The position numbers and the translations under genes were made by a program. Below, one piece after another: positions 13,796 through 22,689 of a stretch of 64,000 nt of DNA (its first letter is position 1; each line of letters begins with the position of its first letter). This stretch comes from Durusdinium trenchii (taxonomy: Eukaryota > Sar > Dinophyceae > Suessiales > Symbiodiniaceae): positions 1,188,887-1,252,886 of the forward strand of contig CAXAMN010003558.1 in assembly GCA_963970005.1 (NCBI GenBank). Reading direction: 5' to 3'. A model generated the notes under the pieces. It did not search any database. It had not been told where the DNA came from and was given only the letters and a program-made list of their open reading frames with translations.

Positions 13796-14929
13796 CTCCT
13801 ATAGACCAACCAGTATTCTAGCTACATACGGCCTCGGATTGAGCAGTTGTCTCATCCGCTGACACCAGATCTCATTCTGCATGAGACACGTGTTCTCTTT
13901 GTGGTTGGCTGTCAAACAATGGAGGACACCCGTCCTACTGCGACATGAGATTTACAGCGGTCTCAGAGTAGATGACGCAGACCCCAGATGTCCTAGACAG
14001 CTTGGGGGTTCCCAAAACCAGCGCCGATCTTGGGGATTCCGATGGTTCCACCTACACTGAAACCACTTTTAGGTCCTTTCCGCCTCTCCGGGACCAAATC
14101 CAGGGCTTGGGTCCCTTGGTCTTTCTTCCGACGGCGACGCCCTCGTGGGCCCACGAGTCCGCCGAGCCGTGGAGTTGTGGAGGACACGGAAACCTAGAGT
14201 CCCTGGAGGTTTCTTCGTCCCTTTTTTGGTTTCGGTACTTGGCCTGCGGGACTCTCAGAAAATTAAGGCTCCCAGACGCTCCAAATAGCCGTTAGGTCCC
14301 TCAAAACCGGATTGGTTCGACCCCTGACCCCTCCACAGGAGGGTCCATGAGTGTCTGGTTGACCTTTCTTTAAACATATGACCTTTGTTCCGCCGGTTGA
14401 CCGGCGCCGAACGGTGTTCCGCCGGTGGCGAGTCCCGCGACCGAGGCGTTGCTCCGAGAACTGGAGGCGCCCGAGAAAAAGGAGCCGAGTGGCTGCGGTC
14501 CGCGAGCGGTGCGGTCATCGATGCTGGACCGGACCCCGTAGACACATGGTGCAAGGTCTGCTTGAATGTGTGTGTGTGTGTGTGTGTGTTTGAAAATGCA
14601 AGCACAGTGAAGCACTGTGTTTTTGTAACAGCTGTCACATTGTTGAGCTTTTCCTACCAGCGGGTCTTGTGTAGTTGAATGGGTCGAGCAGTGGTGTGCG
14701 AAGGCTGGTCGAGGCAGACGGAATGCGTTGGCACCATTCCTCTTGGCTCAATGGAACATTGAAAGACCCCAAACTGGGAGGAAAAGAAAGAGACACCAGT
14801 AGCCAGAGAATTTGACATGGCCTTGCACCATTCCTCTGACCTACCAAGAAAGCATCAACGGTAACGAGCTCACTTGAGCTGTGAGTTAGCTAAACTCAAG
14901 CTGCTAAACAAAATGCGAAGCGCATGCAA
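13796..14929. other. Non-coding stretch up to the first gap
   Basis: No gene is seen. It holds a (TG)n microsatellite at about 14567-14589 and, near 14865-14915, inverted pieces (CACTTGAGC and ACTCAAGC) that could form a small hairpin next to the gap. Confidence 0.6.
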
Positions 14930-14939
14930 NNNNNNNNNN
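14930..14939. other. Assembly gap (10 N)
   Basis: Ten undetermined bases. The gap lies about 150 bp beyond the stop codon of the DIRS-like element's last ORF, so the element's 3' end is not resolved. Confidence 1.
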
Positions 14940-15086
14940 AGTGCCACAGCCCAGAGGTCTGACAGGGCTTCGCCCGTCATTCCCCCCTTGGGAGTTGCAT
15001 GTTGCGACCCCAGGACTCTGTACTGGTCTTGAGGTCACTTCAAATGAATTCCGGAAGGAGCTTCCGGCAATCGCTTACTCAGGGCT
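14940..15086 (-). other. 3' untranslated part of the DIRS-like element up to the gap
   Basis: About 147 bases follow the ORF4 stop. No terminal inverted or split direct repeat, poly-A or recombinase core site is recognisable, and the sequence then runs into the N gap. Confidence 0.4.
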
Positions 15087-18000
15087 TTACTGCCACTGCT
15101 GCCAGCCTCCAGTTTTCCAGCCTGGCTGCCAGTTCTGTTGGTGCCACTGCTGGTTCCACTCTTGGCCGTATCCGGCGGATCGCCAGTTTCTCCACTGCTC
15201 CTCAGCCCAGCTCGATCCCTGCCATTGCTGGTGGCTGTCGTAGCTCTGCCGATTCCATCGCCATTCATCTTGGTTCTGAGGGTGGCTTGGATCATCGGCT
15301 GGAGCAGCCGCTGCACTATCTTGGGGGTTGGTCCTCAAATCAGCGGTGCGCTGGGCTCTTCTCTGCGCCCTCTCGGCCTCCTTTCTCGCAAGATAGCCGG
15401 GTTCCAAAGTGGGGGGTCTTGGATGATCCCAAGACCTCGGCATATCAGCTGGTGTGCAACCCTCCATTCGTGCGAGCTGTTGGTGATGCCTGGCCGCCCT
15501 TTGCCGCGACTTATGTCGGATCCTCGCCTCTTCCGGCGAGAAACCCATCCGGATGTCGGCTGCGAACTTGCCTGGCTTGGTGGGTGGAGGAGCCTCGTCC
15601 GTTCGCAGCTGCAGGGACTTCAGGTACTCGGTGCATCGTTGCCAGGATGAAACCCTCATCTTTGCTTTGACCTCTGCAGGCGCCCTCAGGTATGCTTCCA
15701 TGCGATCACCAATCTCTTTCAGGAGATCCATGTCCTGTTGAAACTCCTCTGGAGTTCGATCGTCCTCCTGATCTCCCCAGTCGACTTCTTCTGAGGAGAA
15801 GAAAGGTGTCTCGACCGGAGCGGTCGGGCTTGATCTGGCTGGACCAGCCGGTGGTGGGGTCCCCCCCGTCATGGCTTGGTCCCTCGTCTCCTCGACCTTT
15901 GGCGCCTTGGCGGGGCTTTCCCCGCTGTCTCTTGCAGGCGGCTCTGCCATGGGGGCATCTTCCTCCCTAGTGTCTTTGCTGACAGCTCTTTTGGGCCTTG
16001 CGTAGCTCCTCGGATCTTTTCCCCTGGACGTCATAGCTTCCCAGGCGGGCGGGAAGACCATCTCGGCAAGGTTGATCCTTGGGGATCCACCGCCCAAGCA
16101 GTCTTCCCTGACTGCTGTCGGCAACGGAGTCCCGACTTCTGGGATGGGTGCTAGGGTCTTCCTCTGCTGCCTCAGCTTTTGGTTGTTGTAGTGGAAAAGG
16201 AAGCTTTTCACTGCATCCAGTGCTTTCTGGTTGAAGGCATCATTTGCTTCCTTTCGATCCCCTTGGAGACCATCCGTGGTGTTCTCCTCATCCCAGTTCT
16301 GGCTGACCTCCGGCCAATCACAACTGGTCGGATCGACCACATCGTGCCAGCCATCTTCGGAGTCCGGGTCTACGTTGACCAGCACATAGTCCTGCGAGGG
16401 GTCTTCCACCCTGTCCGCATGGTCACCGGGCTCTGGTGTTCCCAACCACAGCGCAGCTGGGCTGGCCCCTTTCCGGGCTCCTTGGTCCACCTCCATGGGG
16501 GCCGCCTCGGGCCGGATATCTTGCTTGTTCTGAGTTCCTTCTCCCTGGTAAGTTTGGGGATTTCTCTCAAACAGCCCGGAGGGTCGGAAGGGCTCTTCTC
16601 CTTCCTCGGCATTGGGGGCCCGTAGGTCCTCTCGCATTCCTTTGGTTTGGTATGCTTGAGCGGACCGCTCGAAATGCCTGGGAGTTCCTCCTACACTTTC
16701 CTCCGGTGTTCTTGGCTCGCCTGAGGGTGTTGACCCCTTTGCCTTTGGCGGAACAAAGCTTGGTGGCGGCGCCTTCCGACCGATTGCGGTCCCTCTCTCC
16801 TCCTGTTTTGGTGGGATGAAGTCCTTGGGCGGAGGAGGTGGTGGCTTCCTCAGACCCGCTGCTCCTCCTCCCTCCTGCTTCGGCGGTAGGAAGTCGCTGG
16901 GTGGAGGAGGTGGTGGTTTTCTCAGACCAGCTTTGGGTGGCGTCTTTGCCCTGGGCAATCTCTCATCCCTTGGAGGTGGCATGTAGCCTGGAGGTTTTGG
17001 CGGCGCCCATTGGTGGTAGTTGGACGATGGGCGTGGGACCTCCGACATAGGCGAAGGTTTTGGCATGTTCTCTGCTGGGGGGAACCTCGAGGTCGGCTTT
17101 GGCGTTGGTCCTTGTGCGGTTGAACTGGCTGGACCAGCTGTAGCCGTTTGCTGTTGTGGTCCCCATCCTGTGGCAGCTGGGCCGGCTGGATCAGCCGTAG
17201 GGGCATTCGGTCTCGGAGCACTGTAGGATGGTGGGAACCTGGATGCTGGCTTGGGCTGGGTCGGTTGGTGCTCTGCCTGCGGACCCGGTGGTGGAGTAGT
17301 GGATCTCGATTCAAAGAAGTCTCGAGCTTCCCGAAAAGACGAGGAAGGCTCCTTCCTAGCCTGTTGTGCATAGCATCCCCGAGCCTGCCCTTCATCCTCG
17401 TTATTCCGGGGGTTATAGGCTCTGGTTGCCCCTGGCCTTGCTGGTGCTGCCCGGGCTACTGCTGCTGCCCTCGCCCTGGCTCTGGCGAGTTCTGCCGCTC
17501 TCTCCGCTTGCCACTGACGGAATTGCTCGGCCATCAGTGGGTCACTAAGGATATCCCTAGCGGTCGACATCCTCTTGAACTCTTCGGATTTCTCTTCCTG
17601 CTCTTCTGTCGGCAAGTGGCTGAGCTTGTCTGGATGGTACGTTCTTGCCTTCATTCGGAACGCCTTGAGCACTTCGGGCGTACTGGCCCCTCGCCTGACT
17701 CCGAGGAGTCGATGCAGGTCTAGATCCGGGTTGTGTCTGAAAAAGAGGTGTGATTCCTCCAGCTTGCTAACTGGGGCCGCTTCCATGACGCAGCTTCCAG
17801 CACGTTCGCAGAAGGACACTCGTCGGTCTGGGGCCCAAGACAAAGATCTCGAGCCTAGAGTCCCACGATTGGGATCAGACCGATCTTGGTGGTTTCCAAC
17901 GGGTGGGCGATCGGCAGCCTGAGCCTTCTGACTAGGCAAGGTGATGACGTTGCTGCCTATCATGCCTTGGGAGATGCCTATCTGGGCTGTGTGGTCCTCA

Positions 18001-19979
18001 TATAAATATGCATGAACGGCATCTGCAGAGGTCCAGCCCCCGTATCTCTTCAACCTCTCAAGGTCCCCGGTAGATGCGAAGAAAGCCGTGGCACCCCCTT
18101 TGCGGAGTGAATGAGACCCTGCAAGTTCCCCTGGGTATCCCGCAGCCAGTGCTGCCACCTTAATTAGGTGGGCTATCCCCTCCCGGTCGAGACCGGATCG
18201 GTCCGCGTACCGAAACAGCGGCTTTTCAAGCTCCGCACCTCTCCAACGATGAGGTTGTAGTGCTTGCAGTGTAGCCAAAGCCTCGACCGGACACAGATCT
18301 CCACCGGATCGGTGGTGTGAACGAGCTTGCCCACGACCGAACTGGTCTGTCTTGGAGGACCTGACTTGGATCACCACTTCATCTGCTACTGTCCCCAAAC
18401 AGGCTTGACCCCCCTTATAGAAGGCAACATCGGCTGGGCGGATCGCCCGATCTAGCGGGTCTGATCCATCGCCATGCGGCAAGAGTTCACTGGCTCTCAG
18501 CATGAAGAACCACCCAGTCAACAGGGCCCCTTTAACCATGGCTTGGTCCGGTACGGTTAGACCCATTCGTTGGATGTGCTGGTTCAGCCACCTGAGCATG
18601 GTTGGGGTAACTGGGAGCTTTCTGGCTGGGGCTCCTTCCCACCTCTGCAGTCCCGCTACGGCGGACCACAGCCGTGGTTTCCCTGAGAGTGGGTCAGGGT
18701 AGCCGGCAGTAATGTGGGCATAACGGATAGCATACCGAGCGGAACGCTCCTCTCCCGTGAGGAACAACGGTGACTTGGCTCCACTATTAAAAAGGACCCA
18801 TTGCTTCCATCCAGAGGCATAGACTCTCCTAGTGGAGTCAGCTAGTTTAGCTAGCACTGCTTCCATGCCAATGTGGTCCAGGGCCTCGATGCCTTTAAGC
18901 CTTGGGGGCCCACAGTTCCCTTTGGGGGGATGCTCCGCTTCTTCTTGTCGGTTTTTGGCTGGGGCAACCAGCTCGTGAGTGGGAGTCAGGTAGGGTTTTT
19001 TAGCTTTTCCCCTTTTGGGGGCACCGGCTTTCCAGGAGGAACCAGCATGAGTGGGGGGGCACATAGGTTCTTTGATTTTCCAGGAGACCAGTGCCAACTC
19101 ATTCGATGGTCTCTTGGGGTTTCTACCCCAAGCTCTCAGCCACACTTCAAGCTGCTCATGGGCTTGCATCTCATCAGGGTCATAGACCCCTGCTCGTGAT
19201 CCCTCCCAGCGGTGCGTCGCTTGGAGCAAGCGGAAAGCTGCTTGCCAACCAGGTTCCCGTACCATGGCTTGCACAAGGTCGGAACGACCTGACGGAGGCG
19301 TTTCGTTCCACACAGCAGCTTCCCCACCTTGCATTTCCCACAGTTCTTCAGGGAGGAGTGGTCTCACATTTCCGGATCCATCTTCAAGCAGTGTTCCCCC
19401 TGGAACCTTTAAGGGGTGCCCCCGGAGCCTGGGCCCACATGCTGGTCCTCTGTGGCTATGCACCAGGTGTCTCTCCCCGGTGGACTTCTCAAGGAGGTGT
19501 CCTACTGGTTTAGGGAGCCAAGGGTCCCCGGTGGTCACGATGTTTGGATCCCGAGTGAAGATAAATTCCGGAGGTTGGAGTAAATTGGTGGCTTGGTTGA
19601 AAGGTTTCAAGGGCAGCAACCAGCAGGCGTTGACCTCCCGGATGCGCATCGCCTCGACTTCCCCTTCAACTGGTTTGGCTTCACCCCACCAGCACGCGAC
19701 CCGTTTCCTTGCTGCGAACGCTCCCAAATGGGTGGTCTGGTAGTGTGCTGTCATGAAGTTCCCCAGTTCGGAGATAAGCTCTTCAGGGAACTGAAGGTGG
19801 GAGTCCCCTGGACAGTCAAGCAGGACCCCTCTGGGAGGATTTTTCCTTCTGCCCTGCAAAACTTCGATTAACCGTGAGATCTCAGCTCTTCTTGGATCAT
19901 GGCTGAGTGAACAGGCTAGCCATTCAGCCTCACCTTCACCGGCGACCGACCCCCCCGCCCCGGGCCCATGCGACCTCAA
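15087..19979 (-). CDS. DIRS-like element ORF4: tyrosine recombinase fused to a J domain and low-complexity tail
   Basis: 1,630 codons ending at TAA 15087-15089. Residues 1-330 contain a short segment (RPLLPEELWEMQGG, about 206-219) reminiscent of the end of methyltransferase domains; weak. A core-binding region (about 370-480) leads into a tyrosine recombinase: box I R495 (MLRASEL), K543, box II H623-x2-R626 (HSLRKGG), W649 and the nucleophile Y658, nine residues later. The full catalytic set is present, so DNA integration activity is plausible. A J domain lies at about 753-820 with the HPD motif at 782-784; J domains stimulate Hsp70 ATPase. Then come Ala/Arg-rich and Pro-rich stretches, with a repeated (LRK)PPPPPP..FxPPK unit about three times (1017-1080), an acidic region, a basic helical region (about 1440-1510) and a Gln/Trp-rich end (1585-1630). 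The J domain could start its own protein at M731, but no stop separates the two. Confidence 0.9.
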   Translation of the reverse strand: MRSHGPGAGGSVAGEGEAEWLACSLSHDPRRAEISRLIEVLQGRRKNPPRGVLLDCPGDSHLQFPEELISELGNFMTAHYQTTHLGAFAARKRVACWWGEAKPVEGEVEAMRIREVNACWLLPLKPFNQATNLLQPPEFIFTRDPNIVTTGDPWLPKPVGHLLEKSTGERHLVHSHRGPACGPRLRGHPLKVPGGTLLEDGSGNVRPLLPEELWEMQGGEAAVWNETPPSGRSDLVQAMVREPGWQAAFRLLQATHRWEGSRAGVYDPDEMQAHEQLEVWLRAWGRNPKRPSNELALVSWKIKEPMCPPTHAGSSWKAGAPKRGKAKKPYLTPTHELVAPAKNRQEEAEHPPKGNCGPPRLKGIEALDHIGMEAVLAKLADSTRRVYASGWKQWVLFNSGAKSPLFLTGEERSARYAIRYAHITAGYPDPLSGKPRLWSAVAGLQRWEGAPARKLPVTPTMLRWLNQHIQRMGLTVPDQAMVKGALLTGWFFMLRASELLPHGDGSDPLDRAIRPADVAFYKGGQACLGTVADEVVIQVRSSKTDQFGRGQARSHHRSGGDLCPVEALATLQALQPHRWRGAELEKPLFRYADRSGLDREGIAHLIKVAALAAGYPGELAGSHSLRKGGATAFFASTGDLERLKRYGGWTSADAVHAYLYEDHTAQIGISQGMIGSNVITLPSQKAQAADRPPVGNHQDRSDPNRGTLGSRSLSWAPDRRVSFCERAGSCVMEAAPVSKLEESHLFFRHNPDLDLHRLLGVRRGASTPEVLKAFRMKARTYHPDKLSHLPTEEQEEKSEEFKRMSTARDILSDPLMAEQFRQWQAERAAELARARARAAAVARAAPARPGATRAYNPRNNEDEGQARGCYAQQARKEPSSSFREARDFFESRSTTPPPGPQAEHQPTQPKPASRFPPSYSAPRPNAPTADPAGPAATGWGPQQQTATAGPASSTAQGPTPKPTSRFPPAENMPKPSPMSEVPRPSSNYHQWAPPKPPGYMPPPRDERLPRAKTPPKAGLRKPPPPPPSDFLPPKQEGGGAAGLRKPPPPPPKDFIPPKQEERGTAIGRKAPPPSFVPPKAKGSTPSGEPRTPEESVGGTPRHFERSAQAYQTKGMREDLRAPNAEEGEEPFRPSGLFERNPQTYQGEGTQNKQDIRPEAAPMEVDQGARKGASPAALWLGTPEPGDHADRVEDPSQDYVLVNVDPDSEDGWHDVVDPTSCDWPEVSQNWDEENTTDGLQGDRKEANDAFNQKALDAVKSFLFHYNNQKLRQQRKTLAPIPEVGTPLPTAVREDCLGGGSPRINLAEMVFPPAWEAMTSRGKDPRSYARPKRAVSKDTREEDAPMAEPPARDSGESPAKAPKVEETRDQAMTGGTPPPAGPARSSPTAPVETPFFSSEEVDWGDQEDDRTPEEFQQDMDLLKEIGDRMEAYLRAPAEVKAKMRVSSWQRCTEYLKSLQLRTDEAPPPTKPGKFAADIRMGFSPEEARIRHKSRQRAARHHQQLARMEGCTPADMPRSWDHPRPPTLEPGYLARKEAERAQRRAQRTADLRTNPQDSAAAAPADDPSHPQNQDEWRWNRQSYDSHQQWQGSSWAEEQWRNWRSAGYGQEWNQQWHQQNWQPGWKTGGWQQWQ

Positions 19980-22581
19980 ACGAGGCTAACATGGTCGGAG
20001 CGACCTTCACTTGTGCTAGGGTCCCCACGAAACTGCCGCTTTGGGCTGGCACCTCGAACGAACGGGGCACCGATGTGCTTGTTGCCAGCTGCGTGGCGAG
20101 GTTAGCACTGTCCCCAATTTCTCCTGGTAATCGGAGCGATGGTCTCTGTGCGGAGCGCAGGAGCTCTTCCCAGTTCTCGACCAGGGCAAGCTTCTCCCAC
20201 CCGGATCGTGCCATGGACTGTTCGACTTGGATCTGATCCTCCCGGGTAAGCCAGTCGTTGAGAGTATTGTGATAGGTTCTTACATAAACTCCTTCTACCG
20301 TGAAGCTGAATTCCGCCTCGAGTCTTTGGAGAAGGAGCAGTAGGGCCCTCACATACCTGTTTCTGGCTCGACGGGTTGAGAGCCATGATTTCACATTGGC
20401 GTTGTCCGTCACGTACAGGATCATTTCATTCCTCCAGGTGGCCGATTGGGCCGAAGCTAGCACCACGAAAGTCAACAGTTCCAACACGGCTATAATTCCC
20501 AGGTTGTCCCCTGATCCTACCACTTCTTCGATGGCCGCTACATACCTCTGGCACGGTTCTGAGTGGTACTTCAGGGCTTTCCAGTCTGCTGCACCCAGTC
20601 GATCTAGCGTGGCATCACCGCCGACGAACCTGGTTGACCTTGCCATGCCTGGAAGAGCGAGCCTCTCCCGGATCGGGAGCAGTTTCCCAAAAGCAACCCT
20701 AAAACTGGCCCCCCATGGTTTTTCCATTTGAAGCCTGATCCAGTCGAGGGCATCCCAGAACTCCTCCCACACAAGTCTCAACTCCTCAGCACTGCCTCTC
20801 GGTTGGACCAACCGGTGGTCACCTGGCTCTTGCTGCAACAGTCGATACAGGATGGGTAGATAAGGGGATATTTCGGGCGAGGACACAGCCCAGTACTGGG
20901 CAGAGCCTGCTAGCTCCCTGAGCACCTTGACGGGGACCTCAACGCACCCCCTCTGCAAGCACTGCTCGCGGAGCAGGTATTTCGCTTTGATCCTTTTGGG
21001 CTCTGGTAGTGTGACGGTTTGGGCATCGAAATCAAGGTGGAGGCCCCACAGCAGCTGGCATGCCTGGGGGGAACCTTCTTCTGCAAGTTTGTCCAAGTTG
21101 ATGGCACCTGGTCCCCAAACTGCTTCCATAGCCTGGTCCATGTTGGCCAGTGACCTGGTTATCCGAATGCCGACCTTAGGTTCGACAACTACCCCGTCAT
21201 CCATCAGCCACCGGCTAGTATAGGGAACAACGTCATTGAACTCGGGCCACGCCGGTCGGAACGACCCGTGGTGCTTCTGTGCTGCGGTTGCCCAAATGAC
21301 GAACTCCCCAGGGGCCCCCACCCAGACGAACACCATGACCAGATGGATAATAACCAGGCCCATCAATCGTGTGCAGAACTCGGGGACATCTTGACTCCTC
21401 AGAAAATGCCACTTGAACGCTCGTGGTACGTCGCGCTTAGCGCATTGCTGCGGGATGCCTGGGTGCCTCGCTTTCCACCACAAGCTCTGCCTCACCACTG
21501 CCCTGTGTCTCGGTTGAGCGGCGGGGGGGTGGTCGTATTTGGATCCCATGGCGTTTCGACCCCGCATGTCATTGATGGGACGCCCCTCCTTGGACAATGT
21601 CCTGTCCGGGTTTTGTTTTGGTACGCGGCCCATGGGGCTCTCTGAGATGCCACTGATGGTCAGAACTTCTTCAACTTTGCTGTCGACGGAGGGATCCCCC
21701 GTTTCTGCTGAGCAAAGAAGCACTGCTCCATAGGACGCATCCTTCCAGGCTTTCTGCAGCATCTCTTGTTCGTAGCCCCTGACCGAACCGTGATTTTTGG
21801 CCTTCTCCCTATTTGGGGGTTTAGAGGACCGGCTGGGCACTCCCTCATCTACGCACATTTTGAGATACTTGGAGTGTTCTTCGGAGAGTCCCCGGAGCCG
21901 CCCCTCTTGGGCCTCAGCGAGATGCTCCCCGTCCCGCCGGATCCTGGCTTTGTTCACTTGTCTCGCTGCTTCAGCAACTGACGCGGTGCATAAGAGGAGC
22001 TGGTTCCCCCTCTTGGCTGCCTCTTCTGCTGCTTCTTTCGAAAATGGTGCTTGGCATGCTTCCAAGTATTCTTTCGCCAGTCTTTCTTTCTCTTCCCCAG
22101 CCCATCCAGCCTTGGTGTCCTCCGCTCCAGCCTGACCGCTCGGGCTTTCGCTTTCAGTGCGGTTGGATGGGGGGGTGTCGTGTTTGGCTGGTGCAGCCGT
22201 GCTTCTGAGAGTTTCGGCGTCAGCAGAAAGATCTGCCCACCCCCTTGTTGAGTGTTCTCCGCAAAAGGGGCACTCAGCCTCCACGTTGGGCTGGATCAGC
22301 CCACATCCACCGCAGGGCTGGTAATGGGGGCATTCCCCGGCCTGTGGCCCCGGTGGTTTGTCCGCGGTTGTCATACCAAGGGAACGTTCAACACTCTTTG
22401 CACCGTCTGAGGGCCAGGCGGGGCATTGAAGGTCTTGCCAGCAGACCTCCAGGGCGTGGAGAGCGGAACGCTCTTGGAGGTATTTCTCCCAATGCCATTC
22501 CTGGAAAGCCGCTTTCACCGTGAGGCCCCATGCCGCGCACAGGGCTGGGGCATACTGTTGGGCAATCCGAGTTAGGGGCAC
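19936..22581 (-). CDS. DIRS-like element ORF3: zinc ribbon, reverse transcriptase and RNase H
   Basis: 881 codons as an isolated frame, beginning at GTG; no ATG start is visible, and open reading extends back to 22689, so it is probably a polyprotein section. A zinc ribbon has C90-x2-C93 and C104-x2-C107. RT motifs follow: KEGRPINDMRGRN before motif A, the motif A aspartate D384 (AKRDVPRAF), motif B GAPGEF (422-427) and the motif C pair D461-D462 in LMDDG. RNase H has D656 (GGDAT), E701, D726 (VTDNANV) and D776 (HNTLNDWLTR), that is all four acidic positions, with the DIRS-type N..D/ADxLSR-like ending. This makes the RNA-to-DNA step of the cycle. The C-terminal 100 residues are linker and overlap ORF4 by 44 nt in another frame. 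Confidence 0.9.
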   Translation of the reverse strand: MPLTRIAQQYAPALCAAWGLTVKAAFQEWHWEKYLQERSALHALEVCWQDLQCPAWPSDGAKSVERSLGMTTADKPPGPQAGECPHYQPCGGCGLIQPNVEAECPFCGEHSTRGWADLSADAETLRSTAAPAKHDTPPSNRTESESPSGQAGAEDTKAGWAGEEKERLAKEYLEACQAPFSKEAAEEAAKRGNQLLLCTASVAEAARQVNKARIRRDGEHLAEAQEGRLRGLSEEHSKYLKMCVDEGVPSRSSKPPNREKAKNHGSVRGYEQEMLQKAWKDASYGAVLLCSAETGDPSVDSKVEEVLTISGISESPMGRVPKQNPDRTLSKEGRPINDMRGRNAMGSKYDHPPAAQPRHRAVVRQSLWWKARHPGIPQQCAKRDVPRAFKWHFLRSQDVPEFCTRLMGLVIIHLVMVFVWVGAPGEFVIWATAAQKHHGSFRPAWPEFNDVVPYTSRWLMDDGVVVEPKVGIRITRSLANMDQAMEAVWGPGAINLDKLAEEGSPQACQLLWGLHLDFDAQTVTLPEPKRIKAKYLLREQCLQRGCVEVPVKVLRELAGSAQYWAVSSPEISPYLPILYRLLQQEPGDHRLVQPRGSAEELRLVWEEFWDALDWIRLQMEKPWGASFRVAFGKLLPIRERLALPGMARSTRFVGGDATLDRLGAADWKALKYHSEPCQRYVAAIEEVVGSGDNLGIIAVLELLTFVVLASAQSATWRNEMILYVTDNANVKSWLSTRRARNRYVRALLLLLQRLEAEFSFTVEGVYVRTYHNTLNDWLTREDQIQVEQSMARSGWEKLALVENWEELLRSAQRPSLRLPGEIGDSANLATQLATSTSVPRSFEVPAQSGSFVGTLAQVKVAPTMLASFEVAWARGGGVGRR
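19950..19956 (-). other. Frame-change site 3 (G7 run) between ORF3 and ORF4
   Basis: The minus strand carries GCGGGGGGGTC. ORF3 reads GGC GGG GGG GTC and stops at 19936-19938. ORF4 reads GCG GGG GGG TCG. ORF4 has no ATG here (its first potential start is TTG), so it is most simply the continuation of ORF3. The shift has the same direction and sequence context as site 1. Confidence 0.6.
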
Positions 22582-22624
22582 GCCGGGAATGGGACTGCTG
22601 CCCTTAAGTGGAGCGTGCGTGTGT

Positions 22625-22689
22625 TTAGCACTTACCCCAGGGCAAGCCCGTGCTAGGAAGAGTAATGCCCAGGGATAGAGCTCGGGAAA
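22625..22689 (-). other. Frame-change window 2 between ORF2 and ORF3
   Basis: The ORF3 frame is open from 22689 downward and ORF2 stops at 22625-22627, so the frames overlap by 65 nt with no ATG in the ORF3 part. A one-base shift anywhere here joins them; the G4 in CCTGGGGTAAG is one candidate. A consensus donor GTAAGT lies at 22630-22635, but the downstream AG dinucleotides I checked do not restore the frame, so an intron is less likely. Confidence 0.5.

Noticed and set aside
14865..14915. Leader-like TTGAGC/GCTCAA pieces near the first gap
   Set aside because: Only six to eight bases match the spliced leader and they form a local inverted repeat; no boundary supports them.
22571..22640. 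Intron between ORF2 and ORF3 with GTAAGT donor
   Set aside because: The AG acceptors examined within the following bases leave the frame shifted, whereas a one-base shift explains the junction; kept only as a note.
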